Source of the DNA: Bradyrhizobium sp. CB82
GTDB lineage: Bacteria > Pseudomonadota > Alphaproteobacteria > Rhizobiales > Xanthobacteraceae
Assembly: GCF_029714405.1 (NCBI RefSeq)
Contig: NZ_CP121651.1
Span: 372,001 to 436,000, forward strand
Reading direction: 5' to 3'
DNA length: 64,000 nucleotides
A model generated the notes under the pieces. That model searched no databases. It saw only the letters and a list, made by a program, of their open reading frames with translations, and was not told the DNA's origin. The position numbers were made by a program, and so were the translations under genes. Below are positions 27,356 through 36,993 of this stretch, in pieces (within the stretch, counting starts at the first letter, position 1; every line of letters begins with the position of its first letter).

Positions 27356-27686
27356 ATGACAATCCAGCCAGGCAATCTATTCGCGGATGTGGCGGATGTT
27401 TCGGCCGCCAGAGGCGTTCAGCGAAATCCTCGCGCAGCCTGGCTTGAAGATCGAGCGCATTATATCGCAGGGGCAAACTAGTCCGCCGGGCTTCTGGTAT
27501 GATCAGGCGCGGAACGAGTGGGTGATCGTGCTGAAAGGGCGCGCCACATTGCAGTTCGAACGCGAGCTTGCCGCGCGATCGCTGGGCGTGGGGGATTACG
27601 TCTTCATCCCTGCAAGGAAACGCCATCGCGTCGAGTGGACGGAGCCACAACAGCCAACGGTCTGGCTCGCCGTCCATTTCGAGTGA
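27356..27686 (+). pseudogene. cupin-domain protein with an early frameshift
   Basis: From 27356 an ATG frame reads MTIQPGNLFADVADV, the expected N terminus of a small single-domain cupin. The rest of the family sequence (FSEILAQPGLKIERII..., SPPGFWYDQARNEWV, RATLQFE, LGVGDYVFIPARKRHRVEW) is in a different frame from about 27400 to the TGA at 27684. A one-base slip near 27400 thus separates the two. The shorter frame from 27387 could still give a 99-residue cupin with both metal-site motifs largely present (the HRVEW motif is intact), so residual function cannot be excluded. Confidence 0.65.
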
Positions 27687-27736
27687 GCGCTTATCGCAAT
27701 CGGATCTCGCCGGCCAACTGCGAGAATGTCGAGATT

Positions 27737-29425
27737 GACCCTGGCTGCGTGAAAACAACGAGTCAGATAGAGATCGTCTCTGGGTTTTTCGGAGACGGTC
27801 GATGCGACGGTTCATTGAAGGCGCGGATCGCAATCAATCGACGTTGTTGCCGGAATGCCTCGATGATTGGGTCGGTGAGAGCAATCCTGTTCGCGTTGTC
27901 GATGCGTTTGTCGAAGCACTTGATCTTGACGAGATGGGTTTTGAGGACATCGAACCGTCGGCGACCGGGCGACCCGGCTATCATCCAGCGGTGCTGCTCA
28001 AGCTGTACATCTACGGCTATCTCAACCGCATCCAGTCGAGCCGCCGGCTGGAGCGGGAGGCACGACGCAATCTCGAGGTGATCTGGCTGTTACAACGGCT
28101 TTCGCCCGACGACAAGACGATCGCCGACTTTCGTCGCGACAACGGCCTCGGTATCAGGAAGGTGTGCGCGAAGTTCGTTGAGCTTTGCCGGCGGATGGGA
28201 TTGCTGACGCAGGCGAGCGTCGCCATCGACGGATCGAAGTTCAAGGCGGTCAACACGCGTGACAAGAACTTCACAAAGGGCAAGGTCGAGCGCCGTCGCC
28301 AGCAACTGGAGGAGAGCGTCTCGCGTTATCTCGCACAGCTCGACACGGCAGATCTGCAGGAGCCATCTGAGACTCTCGCCGCGAAGACGGCGCATCTGAA
28401 GGAAAAGCTCACCAAGCTCAAGAGCGAGATGCACAAGCTCGAAGCCTACGAAGAGGCGATGCTGGCATCACCAGATCAACAGATCTCGCTGACCAATCCC
28501 GACAGTCGGTCCATGGCAACGAGTGGCCGTGGCTCGGGCGTCGTTGGCTACAATGTGCAGGTTGCCGTAGATACCGAGCATCACCTCATCATCGCGCACG
28601 AAGTAACGAATAGCGGCTCGGATCGCGCTCAACTGGCAAACATGGGCAAACAGGCCAAGGCCGTGCTCGGCGTCGACAAGCTCGAGGCGGTGGCCGATCG
28701 CGGCTATTACACAGGCGAGGAGATCAAGGCTTGCGCCGACGCTGATATCCTTGTGACTCTACCGAAGCCAAACACGACCGGCATGGAGGCGAAGGGCAAG
28801 TTTGGAAAGCACGACTTCGCCTATCTGGCCAAACAGGATGTGTATCGCTGCCCGGCTGGCGAGTTGCTGGCATATTGGCTCACAACAGTGGATGGCGAAC
28901 GCACCATTCGGCGCTACGTCACGAAAGCTTGTGGGAGTTGCCTACTGAAGGCGCGCTGCACCACGGCCAAAAACCGCGTCATCTCTCGTTGGGAGCATGA
29001 GCACGTCATGGAGGATGCCCAGAGGCGGCTCGACGCTGATCCTCAGGCGATGCGTCGCCGTCGCGAGACGGTCGAGCATCCGTTCGGCACGCTGAAGATG
29101 CGCATGGGCGCGGCGCACTTCTTGACGAAGCGCTTGCCGAAAGTCGCCACTGAGATGGCGCTGCACGTGCTCGCCTACAATCTCACGCGCGTGATGAACA
29201 TCATGGGTGCTGGTGCGCTGATCGCGGCGATTCAGGCATGAGGCAGGAGCGCTGTCGCGCGCGTGCCGCCAACCTCATCATCGATCACAGCGGCTCGGGC
29301 AAGCCATCGGGCTGGCTTCCGGCGCCTCGCCGGAAATTATGCCATTTCGGCGTCAATCCGGAACCCCATGGGGCTGTTCAAAGCGGCGCCCCCCGCATTG
29401 AAACGTTTTCACGCGGCCAAGACCC
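27737..29425 (+). mobile_element. IS1182-family element
   Basis: The likely ends are imperfect inverted repeats: GACCCTGGCTGCGTGAAAAC at 27737-27756 and the complement of GGGTCTTGGCCGCGTGAAAAC at 29405-29425. They bracket one intact transposase gene. The same right-end motif follows the decayed relative near 8500. I could not identify a target duplication, so the outer bases are approximate. Confidence 0.75.
27802..29241 (+). CDS. IS1182-family transposase
   Basis: 479 residues, full length. The N-terminal domain (LDDWVGESNPVRVVDAFVE, YHPAVLLKLYIYGYLNRIQS) is followed by a DDE-type core with VAIDGSKFKAVNTRDKN, ADRGYYTGEEIKAC and a late E in RRRRETVEHPFGTLK, and a Cys cluster (KACGSCLLKARCTTAKN) typical of IS1182. 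All segments are in one frame, so it is probably functional. The remnant at 7823 is a close relative. Confidence 0.94.
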   Translation: MRRFIEGADRNQSTLLPECLDDWVGESNPVRVVDAFVEALDLDEMGFEDIEPSATGRPGYHPAVLLKLYIYGYLNRIQSSRRLEREARRNLEVIWLLQRLSPDDKTIADFRRDNGLGIRKVCAKFVELCRRMGLLTQASVAIDGSKFKAVNTRDKNFTKGKVERRRQQLEESVSRYLAQLDTADLQEPSETLAAKTAHLKEKLTKLKSEMHKLEAYEEAMLASPDQQISLTNPDSRSMATSGRGSGVVGYNVQVAVDTEHHLIIAHEVTNSGSDRAQLANMGKQAKAVLGVDKLEAVADRGYYTGEEIKACADADILVTLPKPNTTGMEAKGKFGKHDFAYLAKQDVYRCPAGELLAYWLTTVDGERTIRRYVTKACGSCLLKARCTTAKNRVISRWEHEHVMEDAQRRLDADPQAMRRRRETVEHPFGTLKMRMGAAHFLTKRLPKVATEMALHVLAYNLTRVMNIMGAGALIAAIQA

Positions 29426-29491
29426 ACAACAGACCTCGCCGCCTTGGACGATGACGCGATGAATAACTCGGATAGCAAGGAGCGAGTTGCC

Positions 29492-29935
29492 ATGAGCATG
29501 AAATACGCCAGCGGCATCATCATCGCGCTTAGTGTCGATGTGTCCGCCACGATACTGATCAGATCACGCCCGGCTCTCGCCGATGTGAAACGGCTCGCGG
29601 AGATTCCGAAGTCTTTCTGGGGCGCATGGGCGCCAAACGCCGATGCCTGTGCCAACGCGGAAGATCACTCGATCATCACTCTGTCAGGCAAATCCTACAC
29701 AAGCTCGCAGACTTCATGCAGTGTTATCAATGTGAGCGAAACGCCCGGCACAAACAGGCCAACTTATTCTGCTCGTTTGCGGTGCGTCTGGCGAGGGCAG
29801 ACCCAACCCACATCCTCGAATTTGATCCTTCGCTCAGACGATTCGAATCGTATTTCCATCGGTTCTGAGTTCATGACTCTCAACGTGTATCAGAAGTGCT
29901 CCGCAAAGGGGCCGGTCACGAACGGCCCTCGGTAG
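29492..29935 (+). CDS. small secreted hypothetical protein
   Basis: 147 residues from ATG 29492, chosen because AAGGAG lies 9 nt upstream and because the signal peptide then starts at once (MKYASGIIIALSVDVSATIL). The mature part begins around residue 30 and carries four Cys (after ADA, TS, RL and YQK), with SFWGAWAPNADAC resembling small periplasmic proteins seen in Bradyrhizobium. No enzyme motif. Start at 29459 is possible but would bury the signal peptide. Confidence 0.6.
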   Translation: MSMKYASGIIIALSVDVSATILIRSRPALADVKRLAEIPKSFWGAWAPNADACANAEDHSIITLSGKSYTSSQTSCSVINVSETPGTNRPTYSARLRCVWRGQTQPTSSNLILRSDDSNRISIGSEFMTLNVYQKCSAKGPVTNGPR

Positions 29936-30281
29936 TCATGTCCATGGGAGACCACGATGGCCTTACTCCATCAGCTCTCTTCACGCCTAACGAATCGATC
30001 CTGATTGGTCTTAAAGCTTTGAAAATGTTACAAAGCCCGACGCTGAGATGGGTTTGATTGGCGGGTTCTCGGCGTAATGCATTAGCAGTTACTGCCAAGG
30101 CGATGGAGGCCACTGTGAAGATCGATCACGCGTTGGCCATCGCGGGCAGGGCCAGGATCAGGCGGCGTATTGCGACACCGAGTGACAACACCGCGCAAGT
30201 AGCTTCGTCATCTGAGCGGCCGGTCGCGATGCGCGGGGCCGTTACCTCAAAGGCTGGGCAGGTGGCCCTGGTCGTGCACCG
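29936..30281. other. intergenic, no supported gene
   Basis: About 350 bp downstream of the secreted-protein gene. A 38-codon frame at 29938 has no ribosome site or family resemblance. Nothing else is seen. Confidence 0.4.
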
Positions 30282-30395
30282 CGTGATGCCCTGCGGGAGT
30301 TATATGTCGACGACCTCTTTCATGTTTGGAAGACGCATGGTCGGGGTTTTTGGTCTCGGCACAAGGACATCAAAGTGACGCCCACTTTGCCCTAG
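30282..30395 (+). pseudogene. small remnant resembling a phage-type protein tail
   Basis: The plus-strand frame reads RDALRELYVDDLFHVWKTHG and runs to a TAG at 30393. It resembles a segment (LYVeDL..vWkkHG) I associate with small terminase-type or related phage/plasmid proteins. No start is visible. Weak evidence. Confidence 0.25.
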
Positions 30396-31069
30396 TGAAC
30401 GGACGTCGTACCAGCGCGCCAGCCCATTTCCCAAAAATCGGCTTCGAGCCGGGTGGCCTCCTTGAAGATCACGATCAGCTCTGCCTCACGGGCCGGCGTG
30501 GCATAGAGATCGACAAGACCGTCGAGATGCGCCAGCGCTTTCGCCGCGACCTCCTGGTATGGTGCACCGGCATACTCGGCGATCCAAACGCGATAGGGGT
30601 TTGTTGCAGCGTGCGCATCGGGTCGCGAGGCGAGCCGCGTCGCGATCTCTGCGTAGCCGATCACGCAGGGGGCAAGCGCCACCTTGAGTGCCAGCAGATC
30701 ACCGCGCATTCCCGCGTCGAGCACGTAGCGTGTATAGGCCAGCATCTCGACCGCCGGAGGGGTTTGTTCAAGATCGCTGGGCGACAGGCCCCAGCCGGCG
30801 CAGAGCTTCATATGCAGGTTCATCTCGATGTCGAGAATGGCCGAGAGGCCGGCAGCCGCTTCGCGCATGTCAGTCAGCTTTAGCGACTTATAGACGGCGA
30901 GCGCGTAGGCGCGAGCGAACTCGATGAGGAACAGGTAGTCCTGAACTAGGTAGTGACGAAACGCCGCTTCGGCGAGTGAACCGTCTGCCAACCCGTTCGT
31001 GAAGGGATGCTCGGTGTAGGCCCGCCACTCGGCGGATGCAGCTTCCTTTAGCCGCTCGAAGAAACTCAT
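30392..31069 (-). CDS. tenA: TenA-family thiaminase II / aminopyrimidine aminohydrolase
   Basis: 225 residues. The active-site residues of TenA fall at the expected positions: D44, Y112, C135 (nucleophile, in APCVIGY), Y139 and E204. The enzyme hydrolyses aminomethyl-pyrimidine thiamine breakdown products for salvage (EC 3.5.99.2). I start at ATG 31069; an in-frame ATG 12 bp upstream also exists. A truncated anmK-like gene lies 36 bp upstream on the same strand, so tenA was probably its downstream partner. No thiamine riboswitch (THI box) is apparent upstream. Confidence 0.92.
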   Translation of the reverse strand: MSFFERLKEAASAEWRAYTEHPFTNGLADGSLAEAAFRHYLVQDYLFLIEFARAYALAVYKSLKLTDMREAAAGLSAILDIEMNLHMKLCAGWGLSPSDLEQTPPAVEMLAYTRYVLDAGMRGDLLALKVALAPCVIGYAEIATRLASRPDAHAATNPYRVWIAEYAGAPYQEVAAKALAHLDGLVDLYATPAREAELIVIFKEATRLEADFWEMGWRAGTTSVH

Positions 31070-31105
31070 GATCTTTCTCACTAAGTGTCTTAGGCTCGCT
31101 ACCGG

Positions 31106-31258
31106 TCATAAGCAGACATCTGGTCCATTTTCGATTTCGACAGCCACCACGTCGATGCCGTCGAACGACGATCCGCTGGTGAGTCCTATTACCTTGACCA
31201 TATTGACCGCCAATCCCGCGAGCACATTCTTACTCGGCCGACCACCTGTAACAGCCAT
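31106..31258 (-). pseudogene. N-terminal fragment of an anhydro-N-acetylmuramic acid kinase-like gene
   Basis: A 50-residue frame with a good ribosome site (GAGG 8 nt before the ATG) reads ...VKVIGLTSGSSFDGIDVVAVEI, the phosphate-binding N terminus of AnmK (iGLMSGTSlDGiD). It stops after ENGPDVCL, where the enzyme normally continues for more than 300 residues. The rest has been deleted between this stop and tenA. The product cannot be a kinase. Confidence 0.7.
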
Positions 31259-31380
31259 TTGCTTGCCTCGATACGCGATCGTTGTTAGCGTGACCAGCCT
31301 TCATTTTTCGAGCCTGGCACGGACGCAAGAGCGACGCCAGTACATTGGGAAACGCTGTCACGCTCTGGAAGGATAACAAT

Positions 31381-32262
31381 ATGTATACCAAGCAAGCGCT
31401 TCATGATCTCGGGGTCACCGCCACGGACTTCACCGATGCGCAGCGCCGCTCCCTCGATGACGACGGGTTTTTCATTGTGGAAGGAGTCTTCACGCCGCAA
31501 CAATGTGCAGCGATGGCGGAGGAATTCGACCGCCTGCACGCGATGGAGGGAGATAAGGGCGGCCACGAAGTCCATATCGAGCCGGGAGCGCCGCGGGTTT
31601 CGAACATATTCAACAAAACATCCACTTACGACCCTTGCCTTGCAATCAAGCCGATGCTTGCCGCATCGGCCCACCTCCTTGGCGAATTCAAGTTGCACGG
31701 AGCCAACCTCCGCAATCCGGCCAAGGGCAAGGGGCACCAGGATCTCCATACCGATGTTCCCAAAAAGTTCGGCGACGACTGGTGGGTCTCGAACGGCATA
31801 ATCACCTTCGATGACATGACATTGGATAATGGCCCGACGCGCGTGGTGCCGGGCTCTCACAAGTGGCAGCCGATCAACGTGCCTGCGGTGAACCGCGCGG
31901 ATTGGGACTCGGCGCCCCTGACCAGCGAGGAAAGGGCTCGCGTACCAAAGGATCTCGCAGCCCCTCACCCCCGTGAGATCAAGGTGACCGCCCCTAAGGG
32001 CTCGATCATCATCATCAATTCCTCGCTTTGGCACGCGGGCACGGTGAACACGAGCGGCAAGAACAGGCGCGTTCTGCATCTGAGTTATACGCGGCGCGAT
32101 CTCCCCCAGCAGCTGGTGCAGCGCCAATACCTCACAGAAGCTTTGTACAAGCGCATGTCGCCGGCACAGCCCTTCCTCATGGATATCGAGCCGCTTGCAG
32201 TCGGGGCCGCTATGATGAAGTCCGCGGGCGCCGGGCATAAGAGTGCGGGCTGGTGGGCCTGA
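31381..32262 (+). CDS. phytanoyl-CoA dioxygenase (PhyH)-family Fe(II)/2-oxoglutarate oxygenase
   Basis: 293 residues from ATG 31381, preceded by GGAAGGA. The 2-His-1-carboxylate iron site is visible as H123-T-D125 (DLHTDVP) and distal H218 (SSLWHAGT), with an Arg downstream (R229/R230) suited to bind 2-oxoglutarate. The family hydroxylates small organic molecules next to a carbonyl or in natural-product pathways; the substrate here is unknown. It is divergently transcribed from the anmK-tenA unit, sharing a 120-bp promoter region. Confidence 0.9.
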   Translation: MYTKQALHDLGVTATDFTDAQRRSLDDDGFFIVEGVFTPQQCAAMAEEFDRLHAMEGDKGGHEVHIEPGAPRVSNIFNKTSTYDPCLAIKPMLAASAHLLGEFKLHGANLRNPAKGKGHQDLHTDVPKKFGDDWWVSNGIITFDDMTLDNGPTRVVPGSHKWQPINVPAVNRADWDSAPLTSEERARVPKDLAAPHPREIKVTAPKGSIIIINSSLWHAGTVNTSGKNRRVLHLSYTRRDLPQQLVQRQYLTEALYKRMSPAQPFLMDIEPLAVGAAMMKSAGAGHKSAGWWA

Positions 32263-32280
32263 GGCGCTGATCGTTTGGGG

Positions 32281-32442
32281 ATGGCGGCGGATCCTGGCGA
32301 CTTCCGCCTCGGACGTTACGCTGAGGCGCGTGACGCGGCGGCTCGTCTGCTTGAGGTCGATCCCACATTTACAATCTCTTCGTGGATTGCGCGGGGTGGA
32401 CAATCAAACGCGAACCTGCAAAGCGGCATGGTGCGCGAATAG
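32281..32442 (+). pseudogene. C-terminal fragment of a cyclase-TPR type protein
   Basis: 54 codons from an ATG read GRYAEARDAAARLLEVDPTF then TISSWIARGG, which aligns with the end of the cyclase-TPR protein at 20365 (DEGRAAVRTGLTLNPTFTIR...). It sits 18 bp after the oxygenase gene and lacks all upstream domains. It is a relic of a paralogue. Confidence 0.6.
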
Positions 32443-32652
32443 ACGTTGGATCACAAGTCTAGTAGTTCGAGTGACAACGATCGCAGCGCTTGCAAGTGCG
32501 CCAGGCCAGGCAGGAACGCTGCTTCCGTAAAAAGATGTGAGGACTCGGATAGTTGGCTGAAAGAGCGACTTTGGAAAGCGTTGGGTAAAGGGTGATCTTG
32601 ATGCCTTGCAAAGAGCAGGCGTCTCTATTGTGTAGGTGGTCGCACAGGCTTC

Positions 32653-32961
32653 GGTATTCATGCCCCGGCTGCTGAATATGTTGGACAACGATTTCGTCAA
32701 GGCTCGGTCGGATTGAATCATCACTGCTTTCGCGCTCGTGAGCGTGCCGACGTGGATGAGGCCTATAACTTCCTAATCAAGATGGGTGCGCACATTGTGC
32801 ACCCACCGCGCGAAGACAGCTTTGCGCCTGGCTACTACTCGGTGCTTTTCGAGGATCCCGACGGCACCAGGTTGGAGCTCAATCACATATCCGGAAAGGG
32901 GCTGCTCGCGCCGGGAATACAGATTGGTGGCGGATACGCCGATCGCACCCAGAATGGCTGA
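32653..32961 (+). pseudogene. VOC (glyoxalase)-family protein, 3' fragment
   Basis: The frame from about 32653 encodes EYVGQRFRQGSVGLNHHCFR, AYNFLIKMGAHIVHPPRED, APGYYSVLFEDPDGTRLE and a tail with GKGLL. These are the second beta-alpha-beta-beta-beta module of a vicinal-oxygen-chelate protein, with a metal-ligand His (NHHCF) and Glu (RLELNH). The N-terminal module is missing and there is no ribosome site; a TTG at 32713 could at best give 82 residues. Confidence 0.7.
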
Positions 32962-33490
32962 GGGTCGAGTACAGAACCAATCATTTCCCGCCGTTTGTTG
33001 CGGTGACGGCATGCGTCACCGCAGAAGCGCGGTTACAATCTACACGCTCGGTGCGCCCGACCGGCCGCTGTTTGAGCGCCTCAACCTTGTCGCTCCGGCT
33101 AACATCCGCCGGCCGATCCGGTCACCATGGGAGGGCTTCGGCATCCCGCTGGCTGCTATCGGCCCGGTCCTTGGCAACGAGTTCTCGGCGAACTGGCTCG
33201 CGTACGCCATGAGCCGCGCCGACGGTGGCCCTTTGCTTGATTCGCCAAAGGCTGGGGCCCTGTCTGCGGCAGATGGGCTTTTCGCCAGTACGACATCGGT
33301 TTGGCGACGGGCGCCTCACCATGGTGCGACCGGTCGCGGTTGGGCGGCCGAGCCGCGGGCGGCCTCGTTCGTCTCACAGAAGACATTCGGCAATTCGAGA
33401 AGCGACGGCCAGGCGGATCCCATGATCATCAGCGTCAAGGTGTAACCATGACCCACGTCCTAGAACGACACAGATATCACGCCGACATAA
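32962..33490. other. degenerate region without an intact gene
   Basis: One plus-strand frame (about 33015-33300) looks protein-like (YTLGAPDRPLFERLNLVAP, WEGFGIPLAAIGPVLGNEF) but has no start and loses coding character near 33300. A short tail (QADPMIISVKV, stop 33445) may belong to the same lost gene. I do not recognise it. Confidence 0.35.
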
Positions 33491-33563
33491 CGGGCGAGCG
33501 GCCAAACTATCGCGCGCATCTACATCACCGAGCGTCAACCCTATCCGGTATGCGACCTTCAGC

Positions 33564-34992
33564 GGGGATGTCCCGGGTTCTGTTGAATTTCTGAAGAGGT
33601 CGGCGTTGCCCACCTTGAGCCGGTAGGCTCGGGGTGCTGATTCCACAAAGGAGAGCAACGCCATGACGAGAGATATCACACCGGCTGGTTGGCCGGCGAC
33701 CGGGGCTGTGGACGAAGCGTTTGCAGAAGTGCGGGCGAGCTTCGATCGGTTCTGCCTTGCGGCAGGGATCGAGGCGCTCGGCACGATGATGGAGGCGGAT
33801 GTCACGGCGGCCTGCGGGCCGCGCCACGGTCGCGACGCGGCGCGGCGGGCGCACCGTTGGGGCCGAACGCGGGGACGGATCGGCTTCCACGGCGGCAAGA
33901 TCGAGGTCGAGCGCCCGCGGGTCCGGGGCGTGGACGGCCGCGAGGTCACGATCCCGAGCTGGGAAACGGCGGCGGAGGAGGACTGGCTCGGTCGCTGGGC
34001 GATGAACCTGATGCTGATCAATGTGTCGACGCGCCGGTTCGGCCGCGCTGTCCGGCTGCCCGAGGGTGACGTGCCGGCACCGCCCGGATCGGGGGTTTCG
34101 AAGTCGGCGGCCTCGCGGAGGTTCGTAGCGCTGTCGGCGGCGCGGCTGGCCGACTTCATGGCTGCCGATCTGTCCGCGCTCGACCTTCTGGTGGTCCAAA
34201 TCGACGGGCTGCATCTCGGCGACGATCTCGTGCTGGTGGCCGCGATCGGGGTTGACGGCGAAGGCAACAAGCATCCGCTGGCGCTGGTGGAAGGGGCGAC
34301 CGAGAACGCCGCAACGGTTCAGGCCCTGCTGGACAACCTGGTCTCGCGCGGGCTCGACCCGACGGTGCCAAGACTGTTCATCGCCGACGGCGCGAAGGCG
34401 TTGTCGAAGGCGATCCGCCGCACCTTCGGTTCGGCCGCTGCGATCCAGCGCTGCCAGATCCACAAGGCGCGCAACATCATGGAACGCCTGCCGAAAGAGC
34501 ATCATGCGGCCACCCGTCGGGTGCTGCGCCAGGCCTGGGAGCTCGATGACGCCGACAAGGCTGAAAAATTGATCCGCAATCTCGCGCGTCGACTCGACCA
34601 GCAATGGCCCGGCGTAGCGGCCAGCATCCTCGAAGGCCTCGACGAAATCCTGACTGTCGTCCGGTTGAAGCTGCCGAAGGAGCTTCGTCGATCGCTCGCT
34701 TGTACCAACATCGCCGAGAACATGATGGGCACCATTCGCCGCGTCACGCGCAACATCAAACGCTGGCGGGATGCCGGCATGGCCTTGCGATGGGTCGCGG
34801 CCGGCATGATCGAGGCCAACAAGGGCTTCCGACGATTGAAGGCGCATAAGCAATTGTCGGTTTTGCGTGCGGCCCTTCAAGCTCGCCACAATCGCATGAC
34901 GATCAACCCCGTTGCCCACGTCACGAGGGCCGCGTAACATTCATTCCGGCAACGTCGGCCCGACGTAGTTCAACAGCGATCGGGACATCCCC
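33564..34992 (+). mobile_element. IS256-family element, copy 4 (1429 bp)
   Basis: Inverted relative to copies 1-3. The perfect 8-bp duplication CCTTCAGC lies at 33556-33563 and 34993-35000. Both ends are intact. Confidence 0.96.
33663..34937 (+). CDS. IS256-family transposase, copy 4
   Basis: 424 residues, identical in protein sequence to copy 1, with D181, D242 and E352 present. The ATG follows GGAGAGCAACGCC. Predicted active. Confidence 0.96.
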   Translation: MTRDITPAGWPATGAVDEAFAEVRASFDRFCLAAGIEALGTMMEADVTAACGPRHGRDAARRAHRWGRTRGRIGFHGGKIEVERPRVRGVDGREVTIPSWETAAEEDWLGRWAMNLMLINVSTRRFGRAVRLPEGDVPAPPGSGVSKSAASRRFVALSAARLADFMAADLSALDLLVVQIDGLHLGDDLVLVAAIGVDGEGNKHPLALVEGATENAATVQALLDNLVSRGLDPTVPRLFIADGAKALSKAIRRTFGSAAAIQRCQIHKARNIMERLPKEHHAATRRVLRQAWELDDADKAEKLIRNLARRLDQQWPGVAASILEGLDEILTVVRLKLPKELRRSLACTNIAENMMGTIRRVTRNIKRWRDAGMALRWVAAGMIEANKGFRRLKAHKQLSVLRAALQARHNRMTINPVAHVTRAA

Positions 34993-35561
34993 CCTTCAGC
35001 GCCGCTTTCTCTTTTCCGCCTGGGAGCTGGAGGAGGCCCTGGAGCAGTTCGAGCGCTGCTGCATGAAGTGTGAGCCCCCTTGAGAGCTGGTGTACACCTC
35101 CAGGAGCCAGGACGGGCTGCCGTGCCTATCTCTGAAGCAAACTCCATTCGGAGAGTTTCGGGTGCAGCAAGACTCGGATGGAGAGTGGATCGCGCTTCGC
35201 GATGGTGCGCCCCTTCTTGAGTTTGGCCGACTTGCGACGTTCCCGTCTTGCGGGGCGGCGCAGGCAGCCGCGGACGAATGCGGGCGGCCGCGTTGGGGGA
35301 GCTGCATGGAGGGTGGCTTCCACTGGGGATAGGACCCGGAGGAAGATTACGAAGGTGACGAGGACGAACCCCTAGACCTCAAGGTCGCCCGCTTGCTCCA
35401 AGTGCAGAATTAGTGCCCGGGACCACAGAAGCGGACAACAACCTGCCGACAATCCCTGATGAAACCGTCGAAAATGATGTGGTGGACGACGCCCGCTCCC
35501 GGCATCGAATGTGCCAAAGGGTGATCGTTGAACCACGAATCACCGGAGGGGGGTCGTCCAC

Positions 35562-36582
35562 ATGCAGGTTAGCACCATCGGCGTTGATCTCGCCAAGAAC
35601 GTGTTCCAAGTGCACGGCGTGGATAGTGCGGGCAAGGTCGTCATCATTCGTCAGTTGCGGCGCAAGCAGGTCATTGACTTCTTTAGCAAGATTTCCCCTT
35701 GCCTGGTCGGCTTGGAAGCCTGCGGAACCGCGCATCATTGGGCGCGTGAAGTCTCCAAGCTCGGTCACACCGTCCGTCTCCGCCGAGCTACGTAAAGGGC
35801 TATGTCAAACGGTCGAAGCGGCCGACGCAGCCGCCATCTGTGAGGCCGTGACACGCCCATCAATGCGGTTCGTGCCGATCAAGTCGGCCGATCAGCAAGC
35901 CTTGCTGATGTTGCATCGAACGCGGGATCTTTTAATCCGTCAGCGCACGCAGCTGATCAATGCGCTCCGAGCCCACCTTGCCGAGTTCGGCCTCGTTGCG
36001 GAGACGGGACGCGAAGGTCTCGCGCAGCTTGCCGAGATCATCACGGACGAGAGTAATCGCGAAGCTCTTCCGTCTGCGATGAAGCAGGCGCTGCAGGCCA
36101 TTGTCGATCAACTCGCTGCGCTGGAATTGCAGATCGGGGCTCTGGATCGCGCCATTCACGCCCATCATCGTGCCAATGATATGAGCTGCCGCATCGAGAC
36201 CGTGCCGGGCATAGGCGTGATCGCGGCCACGGCCATCGCTTCTACTGTCACAGACCCGAGTAACTTCAAATCCGGTCGGGATTTTGCAGCATGGATCGGA
36301 TTTGTGCCGCGGCAGCACTCGACCGGGGGCAAGGAGCGGCTCGGAGGCATCTCCAAGCAGGGAGATCGCTACCTTCGACGGTTGCTCGTGATCGGTGCAA
36401 CATCCGTTGTTCAACACGCTCGGCGGCATCCGCAAAAGCATCCCTGGATCATAAGGCTGCTGGCCAGGAAGCCGGCCAAGCTCGTCGCCGTTGCCGTTGC
36501 CAACAAGATGGCGCGCATCGCCTGGGCAATCATGGCCAAGGGAGGATACCATCGCGCGCCGGAGCTTGCTGCAGCCACCTGA
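35562..36582 (+). pseudogene. IS110-family transposase with frameshifts
   Basis: The N-terminal RuvC-like part is in one frame (TIGVDLAKNVFQVHGVD, CLVGLEACGTAHHW) up to HTVRL at about 35780. It then breaks; the segment equivalent to PPSYVKGYVKRSK is one frame over, and after a further small deletion near 35815 the reading continues as ADAAAICEAVTRPSMRF to the end, including the C-terminal transposase_20 domain (ETVPGIGVIAATAIAS, DFAAWIGFVPRQHST). At least two small deletions make it inactive. The missing residues include the conserved K-N-D-A of the catalytic core. Confidence 0.85.
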
Positions 36583-36993
36583 AGGGGCTTGGCAATGGGA
36601 GCGTGAGGCGACGGCGGAGCAGGACAATCGAATTGCGAGGGTGATGATGGTGTGATGCGAAACGGTCGAGCCGTCGATCGGGACAACCCGCTTCTGGGTC
36701 ATGGGCATTAAAGCCCGTGAAAATGATTGGGACCTGATCCGCGGACTACATCAGGGCCAGCGGTCATGGTGCCGCGCAAACAGGCCGGACACATGACTTG
36801 CACCCGACCGCCAGCCGAACGTCAGATTCTTCTTGCAACGTGGGCGTCGTCCACACATGGACCCTTAGACGACCTCTATCGAAAATCTTCCGCTTTTGCA
36901 TCAATAGCGTCCATGCTCCCGCTCAGCCTGGACCGCCTTGTCATCGTTTTGCGGGCTCGGCTTCCTCTTGTGATTTAGATGGGGAGCGTGTCA
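36583..36993. other. flank between IS110 remnant and IS630 transposase
   Basis: About 400 bp that probably hold the right end of the IS110 element and the left end of the IS630-type element. No gene is supported. I could not locate a TA target duplication with certainty. Confidence 0.4.

Larger units (their letters stand above)
33491..35413 (+). pseudogene. hypothetical gene disrupted by IS256 copy 4 and by stop codons
   Basis: Removing copy 4 and one CCTTCAGC duplication joins 33563 to 35001 in frame, giving a continuous reading (IYITERQPYPVCDLQ-RRFLFSAWELEEALEQF...) that stops at a TGA at 35081. The same frame resumes as ELVYTSRSQDGLPCLSL..., stops at a TAG at 35330 and resumes again as DPEEDYEGDEDEPLD to 35413. 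A decayed gene with two nonsense codons plus an IS insertion is the simplest reading. No family recognised. Confidence 0.55.

Noticed and set aside
29938..30056. 38-codon frame MSMGDHDGLTPSALF...
   Set aside because: No ribosome site, poor codon bias and no similarity recognised.
31082..31380. Thiamine riboswitch upstream of tenA
   Set aside because: The region codes for the anmK-like fragment and lacks the conserved CTGAGA and ACCTGA-type elements in a proper arrangement.
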